Assembly (NCBI GenBank): GCA_017592665.1 | Contig: JAGFNW010000020.1 | Span: forward strand, 127,438 to 186,757 | DNA length: 59,320 nt | Origin: Streptosporangiaceae bacterium NEAU-GS5 | GTDB taxonomy: Bacteria > Actinomycetota > Actinomycetes > Streptosporangiales > Streptosporangiaceae | Direction: 5' to 3' | Part shown: positions 1-8,419 of the stretch, piece after piece | Numbering within the stretch: position 1 is the first letter of the stretch | Layout of the letters: every line of letters starts with the position of its first letter | The notes under the pieces: model-generated | Databases searched by the model: none | Told to the model about the DNA's origin: nothing | Seen by the model: only the letters and a program-made list of their open reading frames with translations | Made by a program: the position numbers and the translations under genes

Positions 1-69
1 ACCCCCCCCGCCCCCGGCGCCTCCCGGCGCCCGGGCCGGCCCCCGGGGGGGGGGGGGGCCCCGGCCGCT
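1..69. other. Homopolymer-rich window edge, no gene
   Basis: This stretch is almost pure C and G, with runs of eight C and fourteen G, directly followed by the stop codon of the first gene. It has no coding or regulatory pattern. Runs like this often mark a low-quality contig end, so the bases should not be trusted. Confidence 0.6.
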
Positions 70-360
70 TCAGCGCTCGTCGACGATCTCGCCGCTCTGG
101 GCCGTGCCGTCCTTGGTGAGCGACATGGTCAGCGGGGCCTCGGGGAAGGTGCCGATGGCCGCGAGGGCCGCGGTCAGCTGCCCGGCGCTCTCCCAGCGCC
201 AGGTGTCGCTGTACGTGCCGTCCTCGAGCCGGACGAGCAGTGCCGAGGTGAGCCCCGGGTGCGTCTTCCTGACGGTCGCGATCAGTGAGCTGCGGCGCGC
301 CAGGAACTCCTCGAGGTCGGACTCGGGAACGGAGTAGTGGTGTGCGCGGACTGCGGACAT
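70..360 (-). CDS. Small antibiotic-monooxygenase-like (ABM/dimeric alpha-beta barrel) protein
   Basis: A 96-residue protein with the pattern of small dimeric alpha/beta-barrel proteins. An N-terminal strand (VRAHHYSVPE) is followed by a helix, then two strands around LTSALLVRLEDGTYSDTWRW, and a C-terminal helix. The ATG is preceded by a strong GAGGAGG ribosome site five bases upstream, which fixes the start. It lies 31 bp downstream of an AhpD-type gene on the same strand, so the two probably form one transcript. A role in oxidising or binding a small molecule is family inference; no catalytic residue can be named. Its stop codon sits against the homopolymer edge of the window, so the last codons depend on that sequence being right. 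Confidence 0.7.
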   Translation of the reverse strand: MSAVRAHHYSVPESDLEEFLARRSSLIATVRKTHPGLTSALLVRLEDGTYSDTWRWESAGQLTAALAAIGTFPEAPLTMSLTKDGTAQSGEIVDER

Positions 361-391
361 GTCTGCCTCCTCGGCGTGGAATGGGGGTCGC

Positions 392-844
392 CTACCAGGA
401 ACCCGCGACCTGACGGATCGGGGCGTTGAGGCGGTTGAACAGGTTCGTCACCGCGATCATGAGAAGGATCCCGGCGAGCTGCTTCTCGTCGAAGTGATCC
501 GCGGCGGCGTCCCACACCTCGTCGGACACGCCGCCGGGGACGACGGCCAGCCGGGTGACGGCCTCGGCCAGCTCGAGCGCGGCGCGCTCGGCGTCGGTGT
601 AGTACGGCGCCTCGCGCCAGGCGCTCACCAGGCCGATCCGCTCGTCGGTCGCGCCCTGCTTGCGCAGCGTCTTCAGGCCCGCGTCGACGCAGAAGCTGCA
701 TCCGTTGATCTGGCTCACCCGGAGGTGGATCAGCTCCAGCAGCTCCTCGTCGACGCCGCCGCTCTGGGCCGCCTTGATCACGTCCTGGATCGGCCGCATG
801 GCGCTGGGGAGGATCATCGCGGGGTTCTTCATCCGAGCCTTCAT
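392..844 (-). CDS. Carboxymuconolactone decarboxylase/AhpD-family protein
   Basis: A 150-residue protein of the AhpD/CMD family. The signature CSFCVDAG (CxxC, then the family's helix) gives the redox cysteine pair. It is followed by the conserved segments RIGLVSAW, FTDAERAAL-like YYTDAERAAL and a C-terminal NLFNRLNAP. These proteins are helical and often act as alkylhydroperoxidase or thioredoxin-like reductants in the cytoplasm. The start is set at MKARMKNP because upstream in-frame codons run into the divergent regulator. The gene heads an apparent two-gene transcript and is divergent from the AfsR-type regulator, separated by about 96 bp. The assignment to family is firm; the substrate is unknown. 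Confidence 0.9.
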   Translation of the reverse strand: MKARMKNPAMILPSAMRPIQDVIKAAQSGGVDEELLELIHLRVSQINGCSFCVDAGLKTLRKQGATDERIGLVSAWREAPYYTDAERAALELAEAVTRLAVVPGGVSDEVWDAAADHFDEKQLAGILLMIAVTNLFNRLNAPIRQVAGSW

Positions 845-940
845 GGTCTCTGCCTCCGTTGTCGGTGCTGGTAGAAATAAGGATGTGCGCGCGGGTTGAT
901 ACATCCGCGATGCGTCCGCGATGCGAGGGCGATGGGGGGG

Positions 941-3700
941 ATGATGCTGCGCTTCACTCTTCTCGGGCCGGTGCAGATGACCGCCGACGGCGCCCAGCCG
1001 GCCGGCATCGCCCCACGTCATCGGGCCGTCCTCGGTTATCTGCTGCTCAACGCGGGCCGGGTGATCAGCCTGGAGCGGCTGATCGACGCCATGTGGGGGC
1101 ACGACCGGCCCGACACGGCGAGGTCGCAGATCCACGCCTCGATCACCGCCATCCGGCGGGCGCTTCGGGAGGCCGGGGCCGTCCACATCCTGCAGACGCG
1201 CGGCGGCGGCTACGTCGCGCTTCCCGAGCCCGGCCAGCTCGACACCCAGCGCTTCACCGAGCTGGTCGCGGCCGGTGAGCTACGCGCCGCCCTCGATCTG
1301 TGGCACGGCGAGGCCCTCGCCGACGTCGGCGCCGCCTACGTCGAGGGCGCCCGGATGCTGTGGAACGACCGGCGGCTGTCGGCCTACGAGCGCCTCGTGG
1401 AATCCGAGCTCGCCGCCGGGCGCCACGGCGAGCTGCTCGACGAGCTCGCCGAGCAGGTGACCGCCAACCCGCTGCGCGAGCGGCTCAACGGCTGCCTCGT
1501 GCTGGCTCTGCACCGCTCGGCACGCCAGGCCGACGCGCTGGCCGCGGCCCGCGCCTACCGTACGGCTCTCGCCGACGAGCAGGGCCTCGACCCCGGTCAC
1601 GCGTTCACCGAGCTCGAACGCGCCGTCCTCGCCGACGACCCGAAGCTCCTACCGGCCGCCGCCGCCGCATCCCAGGCCATGGCGCGCCGCGCCGACTTCC
1701 TCCCCTACGACATCCCGGACTTCTCCGGACGTACGGCCGAGCTGGAACGGCTGGCGAGCGGTCAGGGAGCGGTGCTCACAATCGACGGCATGGCCGGCGT
1801 CGGCAAGACCGCGCTCGCCGTGCACGTGGCCCACCGGCTCGCCGACCGCTATCCCGACGGCCGGCTCTTCATCGACCTCCGCGCCCACACCGCGGGCCAG
1901 CGGCCCATCGACTCCTCCGCCGCGCTCGAGGCGCTGCTGCGCCAGCTGGGGGTGCCCGCCGACCGCATCGCGGTCACGCCGGTCGAGCGCGGCGCCCAGT
2001 GGCGCGCCGAGCTGGCCGATCGCCGCGTGCTCGTGGTGCTCGACAACGCCGCCGACTCCGAGCATGTGCATCCTCTGCTGCCGGGCGCTTCCGACAGCCT
2101 CGTCCTCATCACCAGCAGGCGGCGGCTGGTCGACCTGCCGGGAGCGCACGCCCTTTCGGTGGAGGCGCTGCCCGAAGACGACGCCGTCCGATTGTTCGAG
2201 CGCATCGTCGCCGAGCGGGCCGTGCAGGAGCCGGACGCCGTCCGCGAGGTCCTGCGGCTGTGCGGCCTGCTGCCGCTCGCGATCCGGATCGCCGCGGCGC
2301 GCCTGCAGCATCGGCCGCGGTGGACCGTGGCGTATCTGGCCGACCGGCTGCGCGATCAGCGACGCCTCCTCGACGGCGTCTCGGCCGCCTTCGCCGTGTC
2401 GTACGAGCAGCTGAGCGACGCCGAGCAGCGCATGTTCCGCCTGGTCGGCCTTGCGCCGGGCCGCGACATCGACGCCTACGGCGCGGCCGCGCTGGCCGGG
2501 ATCTCCGGCGTCGAGGCCGAAGACCTGCTGGAAGGCCTGCTCGACGCGCACATGCTGCTGCAGCGCGAACCGGGCCGCTACACCCTGCACGACCTGCTGC
2601 GCGAGCACGCCCTCTCGCTCACCTCCGCAGGCGACCAGGACGCGCTCATGGGACTGCTGCTGTATTACATGCACCGCTCCCGGGCGGCCATGGACCACCT
2701 GTTCCCCGACAGCGTGGCGCAGCGGGCCGGCATCCCCCAACCTGTCGCCCCGATCGCGCCCATCCGCGACGCCGCAGAGGCGCTCGGCTGGCTGGACGCC
2801 GAGCGCTCCAACATCATCGCGACCGCCGTCCACGGCCCCGAGGTGTGCATCGGGTTCCTGGCCCTGGCGATGCGGCTCTACCTCGAACGGCACGCCCACC
2901 ACGACGACGCCGTCACCCTGCACGGCCTCGCGCTGCAGCGCAGCCGCAAGCTCGGCACCCACGACGTGGAGGTCCGCGCCCTTTCCGACCTCAGCTGGAC
3001 CTACTGGCGGCTCGGCGAATACGAGATGGCCGAAGACCACGCGCGCCAGGCGCTCAACGCGTCCGAAGAGCCCGACCAGGAGGCCTGCGCGCTGCTCACC
3101 TTGGGCAACGTGGCGTTCCGCCGCGGCCAGAACGCGCGTGCCGAGCAATACCTGCAACGGGCCCTCGACCTCACCAGGATCGCCGCCGATACCTGGAGCG
3201 AGGCGCACGTGCTCGGCGTCCTCGCCCTCGCGCTCAACCGCGACGCCCGGCCGGAGGAGGCCCGGCGGCACCTCGACGTGGCCCTGGCGCTGCACCGGAA
3301 GGTGGGCAACCCGGCGGGCGAGGCGCTCGTGCTCAACTACCTGGGCGTGGTGCTGCGCCACCAAGGCGAGCTCGCCCAGGCCCGAGCTCGCCACGAGCAG
3401 GCCGCGACGCTCTACCGCACGCTCGGCAGCGTGGCCGACGAGGCCGCGGCCCTCAACGGCCTGGCCGAGGCGGCCGGCGATCCCGCCGTCGCGATCGAGG
3501 AGCACACCGCGGCCCTCGCGCTCGCCGACGCCGCGCACAACCGGCCCGAGCGCGCCCGCGCGCACGACGGCCTCGCCCGGGCCCATCTCGCGCTCGGGCG
3601 CTCCGGCGAGGCCCGCGCCCACGGTGAGCTGGCCCTGACCCTCTATGAGGAGCTCGGCGTCCCCGAAGCCGGCGAGCTTCGCTCCCTGCTCTCCGGATAG
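941..3700 (+). CDS. AfsR/SARP-type transcriptional regulator with NB-ARC and TPR domains
   Basis: A protein of about 919 residues with the AfsR layout. An OmpR-type winged helix (MLRFTLLGPVQM to about residue 90) is followed by the bacterial transcriptional activation domain to about 240. An NB-ARC ATPase follows, with a P-loop GMAGVGKT near residue 283 and a Walker B VLVVLDNA. TPR-like helices run from about 650 to the end. The family binds direct repeats in promoters and is controlled by nucleotide binding. ATG codons at 932, 941 and 944 are all possible; the G-rich run at 934-940 argues for 941 or 944. It is divergent from the AhpD-type operon, which is a plausible target. No biosynthetic genes are nearby. 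Confidence 0.92.
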   Translation: MMLRFTLLGPVQMTADGAQPAGIAPRHRAVLGYLLLNAGRVISLERLIDAMWGHDRPDTARSQIHASITAIRRALREAGAVHILQTRGGGYVALPEPGQLDTQRFTELVAAGELRAALDLWHGEALADVGAAYVEGARMLWNDRRLSAYERLVESELAAGRHGELLDELAEQVTANPLRERLNGCLVLALHRSARQADALAAARAYRTALADEQGLDPGHAFTELERAVLADDPKLLPAAAAASQAMARRADFLPYDIPDFSGRTAELERLASGQGAVLTIDGMAGVGKTALAVHVAHRLADRYPDGRLFIDLRAHTAGQRPIDSSAALEALLRQLGVPADRIAVTPVERGAQWRAELADRRVLVVLDNAADSEHVHPLLPGASDSLVLITSRRRLVDLPGAHALSVEALPEDDAVRLFERIVAERAVQEPDAVREVLRLCGLLPLAIRIAAARLQHRPRWTVAYLADRLRDQRRLLDGVSAAFAVSYEQLSDAEQRMFRLVGLAPGRDIDAYGAAALAGISGVEAEDLLEGLLDAHMLLQREPGRYTLHDLLREHALSLTSAGDQDALMGLLLYYMHRSRAAMDHLFPDSVAQRAGIPQPVAPIAPIRDAAEALGWLDAERSNIIATAVHGPEVCIGFLALAMRLYLERHAHHDDAVTLHGLALQRSRKLGTHDVEVRALSDLSWTYWRLGEYEMAEDHARQALNASEEPDQEACALLTLGNVAFRRGQNARAEQYLQRALDLTRIAADTWSEAHVLGVLALALNRDARPEEARRHLDVALALHRKVGNPAGEALVLNYLGVVLRHQGELAQARARHEQAATLYRTLGSVADEAAALNGLAEAAGDPAVAIEEHTAALALADAAHNRPERARAHDGLARAHLALGRSGEARAHGELALTLYEELGVPEAGELRSLLSG

Positions 3701-3735
3701 CCGCCCGCGACGGCGTCCCTGAGCGGGACCCGGGC

Positions 3736-3754
3736 CGTGCCGCGACCCGGCACG
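3736..3754 (+). terminator. Hairpin downstream of AfsR-type regulator
   Basis: A 7-bp perfect stem (CGTGCCG / CGGCACG) with a five-base loop lies 36 bp after the regulator stop. No U-tract follows, as is common in high-GC actinomycetes. It is a possible terminator and is not experimentally defined. Confidence 0.45.
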
Positions 3755-3806
3755 CTGCGAGAATGCCGTGTCCGACAGTCCGATTTCGTCAGGGGAGTGC
3801 CTCTTC

Positions 3807-4346
3807 ATGAGCTCCGAACGTGTCACCTTGCGACCGCTGACCGCGGACGATGAGACGGAGTTCACGGACCTCGTGCGGGCGAGCAGGCGGTTGCATCATC
3901 CCTGGATGGCGTTGCCGGACACGCTGGAGGCGTTCCACAACTACTTCGACCGGTTCGACGGGACCACGAACGTGGGGCTGGTGGTCTGCCGTAAGGACAC
4001 GGGTGAGATCGCCGGAAATATCAACATCAACAGCATCGTGCGAGGTCGCGCCCAGAGCGGTTCCGTGGGCTATGCGGCGTTCGCCCCCGCGGCCGGGCAG
4101 GGATATCTGACCGAGGGATTGCGGCTGGCGATCCGATTCGCCTTCGACGTGCTCCTGCTCCACCGGCTCGAGGCCGCGATTCAGCCGGAGAACGAGCGGT
4201 CGCTGCTGCTGATCAAACGGGTCGGCTTCGTCAAAGAGGGATATTCGCCCTCGATGCTCTTCATCGACGGCCAGTGGCGTGACCACGAGCGCTGGGCGCT
4301 CATCTCGGACCGGCGGACGCCGCACCCGTCCTTGCCGGGCCGTTAG
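3807..4346 (+). CDS. GNAT-family N-acetyltransferase (RimJ/RimL type)
   Basis: A 179-residue RimJ/RimL-type acetyltransferase. It begins with the typical VTLRPLTADDETEF strand-helix, carries the acetyl-CoA loop motif in the AAGQGYLTEGLRLAIRFAF segment (QGYLTEG), and the C-terminal RLEAAIQPENERS with LLIKRVGFVKEGYS. Such proteins acetylate N-terminal or small-molecule amines. The start is the ATG with AGGGGAG nine bases upstream; a GTG at 3768 has no good ribosome site. It is convergent with the erythromycin esterase. Its stop is only 4 bp from that gene's apparent ancestral stop, so there is no room for a terminator between them. Confidence 0.88.
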   Translation: MSSERVTLRPLTADDETEFTDLVRASRRLHHPWMALPDTLEAFHNYFDRFDGTTNVGLVVCRKDTGEIAGNININSIVRGRAQSGSVGYAAFAPAAGQGYLTEGLRLAIRFAFDVLLLHRLEAAIQPENERSLLLIKRVGFVKEGYSPSMLFIDGQWRDHERWALISDRRTPHPSLPGR

Positions 4347-4350
4347 CCGG

Positions 4351-5544
4351 CTAGACGTCCTTGACGAACACGAGCCCGTCGACGCGGCTCAGATGGGCCG
4401 GGTCCAGCGGGGCGTAGCCGAATCACGGGGAGACGCGGGGCGCGGGCCGCTCCCCGTCGAGGATGTCGGCCAGCCGGCGGGGATCGATGAGGTGGCGGTC
4501 CTCCGGCAGGGCGTACATGAGCCCTTCGAGGGTGTCCGGGGGCGGGACGTCCACGCCCTGGTCCCGCATGGTGCCGAGACCCATGGCCAGGAAGGCGTAC
4601 TCCTCGCGGAGGCGGCAGCTCGCGATCGCGCCGGCGCTCCACCAGCGCAATACCTGCCCGGCCATCCGCATCGAGCTCTTGTCCCGCTGGAAATGGCTGT
4701 TCTGGGCGTACGCCAGTGTGCCGCCGCGCTCGGCGACGGCCAGGAGGTTGCCGGCCATCATCGAATCGCGCCGGGCCGTCAGCCGGGTCAGGCGGTTGGG
4801 CGACGTGTCGGCCATCGAGGAGTGGTAGCGCAGCAGACCGACGGCGGTGCGTGCGTACAGGCGGGCGCGATCCCACTCGTCTTCTGAGGACACGGCCATC
4901 AGGTGCGGGGTCTCGGCGTCGAGCAGCGCCACCAGATCGTCGGCGAGCAGCCGCAGCTCGCCGGCCTGCGGCGACCGTCCGGCCGACCGGGACGGGTCCA
5001 TCATCGCGGCGGGCTCGGTCCACCGGTCGTCGGGGCCGAGCAGGTCGTCGAGCGCTTCAGCCGTGCAGGGAAGCAGGCCGGCCTCCACCCGGGCGGCGAG
5101 GTAGCGGTGGAGAGCGGTGAGCGCCTGCCGCGGGCTGGCCCCCGCCGTGATCTCCAGCGGGCCGTCGAACCCGGCGAAGCGGACCTGCTCGGAGGCGGGC
5201 CGCCCATCGTTGTGGCCGCGCATCCAGCGTACGAGCTCGCGGTTGCCGGCGAAGGAGCCGAACTCGTGGCTGAATCCGCGCTCCATGACATCGTCGAGGT
5301 CACCCGTGCCCGAGGTGACGTAGTCGTCGACGGTCAATCCCATGACGCAGTCGCTCTCGAGCGCGATCCACCGGTAGCCCTCCTGCTCGACGAGCTGCCG
5401 GAAAAGCTCGTTGCGCAGGTAGAGCAGCGTGTCCTCGCGGTGGGTGGGCTCGCCCAGCGCGAGCAGCCGCGGACGGGACGGCAGCAGCCCCATGACGGCG
5501 GCGGCGTCGACGGCATGCACGGCGTCCTTGATGTCGGTAATCAT
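4351..5544 (-). pseudogene. Erythromycin esterase family protein with premature in-frame TGA
   Basis: The open frame 4423-5544 encodes 373 residues of an erythromycin-esterase (EreA-like) protein. E32 and H35 of LALGEPTH, E63 of IALES and the later HFQRDKSSM histidine are all present. These correspond to the family's catalytic and metal-site motifs. The frame ends at TGA (4423-4425), but the same frame continues with FGYAPLDPAHLSRVDGLVFV and a TAG at 4351-4353. This looks like the normal family C-terminus, which is usually preceded by W, so TGG to TGA is the simplest change. The protein loses about 24 residues. It may be a truncated but active enzyme, a pseudogene or a sequencing error. It is divergent from the TioE-type regulator with a palindrome between them. 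Confidence 0.8.
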
Positions 5545-5560
5545 GCCTTTTACGATATCG

Positions 5561-5577
5561 TTGAACCGCCGGTTTAA
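5561..5577. promoter_or_regulatory. Candidate MerR-type operator between esterase and regulator
   Basis: The 58-bp divergent intergenic region holds TTGAACCGCCGGTTTAA, an inverted repeat with seven-base arms and one mismatch around GCC. MerR proteins bind such palindromes within promoters and would control both flanking genes. The match to the adjacent tandem-MerR regulator is positional inference. Confidence 0.5.
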
Positions 5578-5602
5578 AGTTTGAGGCGGTGTCGGCAGGA
5601 CT

Positions 5603-6355
5603 ATGGGGCCAAACCTTCAAAACGGCGTACGGCTCCGGCCGGTCGACCTGGCACGCGGGCACGGCCTGTCGGCGCAGGCGATCCGTAACTACGAAGGGGA
5701 CGGCATCCTCCCGGCGGCCGCTCGCACCGCCAGCGGCTACCGCGTCTACACCCCGGCGCACGCGCGGGCCCTGAGCGCGTTCCTCGCCCTGGTCCCTGGC
5801 CACGGCCACCAGACGGCGACGTCGATCATGCGGGCGGCCAACCAGGGCGCGGTCGAGGAGGCGCTCCGCCTCATCGACGAAAGCCACGCCCAGCTCCTCG
5901 ACGACCGGCGGACCCTCCAGACCGTCGAGACCGCCCTTCGCGACCTCGAGCCACGCGCCGCGCCGGAGCCGCGGGCCGCCCACGAGCCCGGCGGCATGTT
6001 CATCGGGCCGCTGGCGAGAAGGCTCGGCATCCGGCCGGCGACGCTGCGCAAATGGGAGCGCGCCGGCCTGGTCCGGCCGGGCCGCGACCCGCGGACCGGC
6101 TACCGCGTCTACGACGAGGCCGCCGTCCGGGACGCCCGGCTGGCCCACCAGCTCAGGCGCGGCGGCTACCGGCTGGAGCAGATCGCCCCCGTAATCGCCC
6201 AGGTGCGGGCCGCCGGCGGCCTCGAGCCGCTGGAATCCACCCTGCGCGACTGGCACGGCCGGCTGTCGGCCCGCGGGCGCGCCATGCTGCGCGGCGCCGC
6301 CGAACTCGAGGCCTACCTGTCCGAGCACGTGATCGCCGTAGGGAGGGAGCCGTGA
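5603..6355 (+). CDS. TioE-type transcriptional regulator with two MerR domains
   Basis: A 250-residue protein containing two separate MerR winged-helix domains. The first spans about residues 12-60 (VDLARGHGLSAQAIRNYE, then GYRVYTPAHARAL). The second spans about 132-185 (IGPLARRLGIRPATLRKWE, then GYRVYDEAAVRDARL). They are joined by a helical, acidic-basic linker. This double layout matches the TioE family, whose members often sit beside erythromycin-esterase genes, as here. No C-terminal effector domain is obvious. The last four bases overlap a GTG (GTGA) that begins the degenerate GNAT remnant downstream, suggesting a former coupled operon. It looks fully intact, unlike both neighbours. Confidence 0.85.
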   Translation: MGPNLQNGVRLRPVDLARGHGLSAQAIRNYEGDGILPAAARTASGYRVYTPAHARALSAFLALVPGHGHQTATSIMRAANQGAVEEALRLIDESHAQLLDDRRTLQTVETALRDLEPRAAPEPRAAHEPGGMFIGPLARRLGIRPATLRKWERAGLVRPGRDPRTGYRVYDEAAVRDARLAHQLRRGGYRLEQIAPVIAQVRAAGGLEPLESTLRDWHGRLSARGRAMLRGAAELEAYLSEHVIAVGREP

Positions 6356-6707
6356 CACACGGCGCCGCACGGTCTCCGCTTTCTGCGACGTAGCACTGGC
6401 CGCCCGCATCGAACGGGCCGAGGCGGACGCCATCGCGACCGCCTCCGAAGCCGCACGACGGCGTCGTGGCGACACGGTCGGATTCGCGCCGGACGGGATC
6501 GCCCAGTTCAGCGGCGCGGCGACGCGCCCCGCTCACCGGCGCCACGGTGTGCACACGGCGCTGTTGTCGGCGCGGCTCGCCGACGCCGCCGGCGACTGCG
6601 ACATGGCCGTCGTCACCGCCACACCGGGCTCCAAATCCCAGCAGAACGCCCAGCGACAGGGCTTCCACCTGCTCTACACCCGCGCCGTGCTGGTCAAATC
6701 CGTCTGA
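6352..6707 (+). pseudogene. GNAT acetyltransferase remnant with N-terminal frameshift and internal deletion
   Basis: A GTG overlapping the regulator stop (GTGA) opens a frame that ends after 13 codons. A shifted frame from about 6381 then reads FCDVALAARIERAEADAIAT, jumps through GDTVGFAPDG, and continues as IAQFSGAATRPAHRRHGVHT with SARLADAA, AVVTATPGSKSQQNAQRQGF and LLYTRAVLVKSV before TGA at 6705-6707. The second part is the acetyl-CoA-binding half of a GNAT enzyme, with RRHGVHTALL as motif A. The central part of a normal GNAT, well over 100 residues, is missing. So this is a deletion derivative with a frameshifted start, and it is not expected to be functional. Confidence 0.75.
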
Positions 6708-6710
6708 CCG

Positions 6711-6756
6711 CGCCGATTCACCTGCCTCGACGTGCGCTGAGGCAGGTGAATCGGCG
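6711..6756. terminator. Strong bidirectional hairpin terminator
   Basis: A 17-bp perfect inverted repeat (CGCCGATTCACCTGCCT and its complement) with a 12-base loop lies between the GNAT remnant on the plus strand and the convergent secreted-protein gene on the minus strand. Its position and stem length fit a two-way terminator. Confidence 0.8.
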
Positions 6757-6766
6757 GGGACCGCCG

Positions 6767-7261
6767 CTATCTGCCGACCCAGAGGACCTTCCATGTCCCG
6801 CCGTAGAGGCAGGTGATCGAAGGCGCCGATTTGCGGCCCTCGCTGCACACCTTCAGCTCGAGCTCGTACACCTTGCCATCGCTGAAGTGGAACGCCTTCG
6901 TCTTGTGGTAACCGCACGCCCAGTAGCTGCGATGCTTGAACGGCAGCGTGCCGTCGGCCTTCAGGTAGGTGATCCTGAACACCGCCACGCCGCAGGAGCG
7001 ATTCTTGGTCGAGTCGGTGATCTTTCCGGAGACGGTGGCCGGTCCGTTGGGGATGACGGCGCTGGGGTCGGCGACATCGACGCGTAGCTTGCCCGCGGCC
7101 TTGGCCCGGTGCGCGGAGGCGTAGTACGGCCCCCAGGATTTGGCCACGGCGGCCGTCGCAGTCGCGGACGCCGTGGTCGTGGACGAGGCTTCGGCCAGGG
7201 CGGGTATGGCGGCCGACAGCACAGCCGCGGCGGCGACGGCCACTACATGGGAGGTTTTCAC
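6767..7261 (-). CDS. Small secreted protein of unknown function
   Basis: A 164-residue protein with a clear Sec signal peptide (MKTSHVVAVAAAAVLSAAIP, cleavage probably after ALA-EA near residue 25). The mature part has an Ala-rich start, then segments such as VSGKITDSTKNRSCGVAVF and a C-terminal GGTWKVLWVGR. Four cysteines (in SCGV, WACG, KVCS and TCLY) could form two disulfides outside the cell. I do not recognise the family. It ends just after the shared hairpin terminator and is divergent from the lipoprotein gene at 7423. Confidence 0.75.
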   Translation of the reverse strand: MKTSHVVAVAAAAVLSAAIPALAEASSTTTASATATAAVAKSWGPYYASAHRAKAAGKLRVDVADPSAVIPNGPATVSGKITDSTKNRSCGVAVFRITYLKADGTLPFKHRSYWACGYHKTKAFHFSDGKVYELELKVCSEGRKSAPSITCLYGGTWKVLWVGR

Positions 7262-7422
7262 AGGACGACCCTCTTTTCGCGCTTTGCCCTACGGCATCGA
7301 GCGTCGCACGCGGCAAGGTAGGCGAGCTTGGGTAGCGCCCTACTCAGATTCCACCGGCGACCCCTACTCAGGTCCCCTGGCTGAACCAACATGTCGCCGA
7401 CGACGTCCAAGGAGGCATGACG

Positions 7423-8334
7423 ATGGGTTTCGCCGCCAAGGTCTGCGCCGCCTGCCTTGCCGTGTCAACGCTCGCCGCGTGTGGGACGACGGTGGCCCGG
7501 CCATCGGCCACCACGTCGGCGACGCCTCAGGAGGGGGCGGGCCGCGCGGCTCAGGATGCGACCCGCTACACAGCGAACGCCACGGTCCTGCAGAATCCTC
7601 AGCACGGCCCTCAGCTGTGCATGGCGGTCATGACCTCGCTTCCGCCCCAGTGCGGCGGGCCCGACATCGTCGGCTGGGATTGGTCGAAGGTCCAATCCCA
7701 GGAGCGGCAGGGCGTCCGGTGGGGCGAATATCACGTGACCGGCACGTGGGACGGCAAGCGCCTCACGCTGACCGAGCCGGCCGGCCCACAGGTCGAGACG
7801 CCCGTCATGCCGCCCTCCAAGGGCAGGTTCGCCAGCCCGTGTCCCGAGCCGCAGGGCGGCTGGCATCCGGTCGACCCGTCGGCGGCGACGATGGAGACGC
7901 AGGAGCAGGCGATACAGCGGGCTCAGTCGGTGCCCGAGTTCGCCGGCGCCTGGGTCGACCAGTCCTATCTGGACGGGCTTCCGACCGGGATGGAGTCGAC
8001 GGCCGCCAACGACCCGGCGAAGCTCGTGCTCAATCTCCGGTTCACCGGCGACCTGTCCGGGCGGGAGGCCTGGATCCGCGAGGTGTGGGGCGGCGCGCTG
8101 TGCGTCACGGGCGCCGAGCGCTCCGAGGCGTCCCTGCGGAAGGTGGCCGACGCTCTGCCGGACGACCTTCGCAGCGGCCTCGATCTGCAGGCCTTGGAGA
8201 CCTCGGTCGACACGGTCGGCAACAAGATCGACCTTACCGTCTACGTCGTCACGCCGCGGTTGCGCGGCTGGCTCGACGACAAGTACGGCCCCGGCATGGT
8301 CGAGGTCGACGGCTTCCTCAAGCCGGTCGCCTGA
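7423..8334 (+). CDS. Lipoprotein of unknown function
   Basis: A 303-residue protein with a lipoprotein signal: hydrophobic AAKVCAACLAVSTLAAC with lipobox LAAC, cysteine near residue 20, then a Ser/Thr/Pro-rich tether. It is therefore expected on the outer face of the membrane. The mature region includes DWSKVQSQERQGVRWGEYHV, CPEPQGGWHPVDP and a C-terminal alpha/beta segment with LVLNLRFTGD and KIDLTVYVVTP. The ATG at 7423 is preferred over 7417 because GGAGG at 7411-7415 lies seven bases upstream of 7423 but only one base from 7417. No enzyme family is recognised. A hairpin follows the stop. Confidence 0.78.
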   Translation: MGFAAKVCAACLAVSTLAACGTTVARPSATTSATPQEGAGRAAQDATRYTANATVLQNPQHGPQLCMAVMTSLPPQCGGPDIVGWDWSKVQSQERQGVRWGEYHVTGTWDGKRLTLTEPAGPQVETPVMPPSKGRFASPCPEPQGGWHPVDPSAATMETQEQAIQRAQSVPEFAGAWVDQSYLDGLPTGMESTAANDPAKLVLNLRFTGDLSGREAWIREVWGGALCVTGAERSEASLRKVADALPDDLRSGLDLQALETSVDTVGNKIDLTVYVVTPRLRGWLDDKYGPGMVEVDGFLKPVA

Positions 8335-8371
8335 CCCGCGGCGCTTCGGGGCCTGGGAGGTGCCGGAAAGC

Positions 8372-8406
8372 GGATCCCGCCCGATCGACACGATCAGACG
8401 GGATCC
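8372..8406. terminator. Hairpin between convergent genes
   Basis: The arms GGATCCCG and CGGGATCC pair over 8 bp, with an inner GATCG/CGATC pairing around ACA. The hairpin is followed by CTTT. It lies between the lipoprotein gene and the convergent lectin gene and probably ends both. Confidence 0.65.
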
Positions 8407-8419
8407 CTTTCACCGGCTT

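Noticed and set aside
1649-3865. A 738-residue frame antisense to the first AfsR-type gene
   Set aside because: Low-complexity Arg/Gly/Val composition, no domain, no ribosome site, and it lies opposite a well-supported gene.
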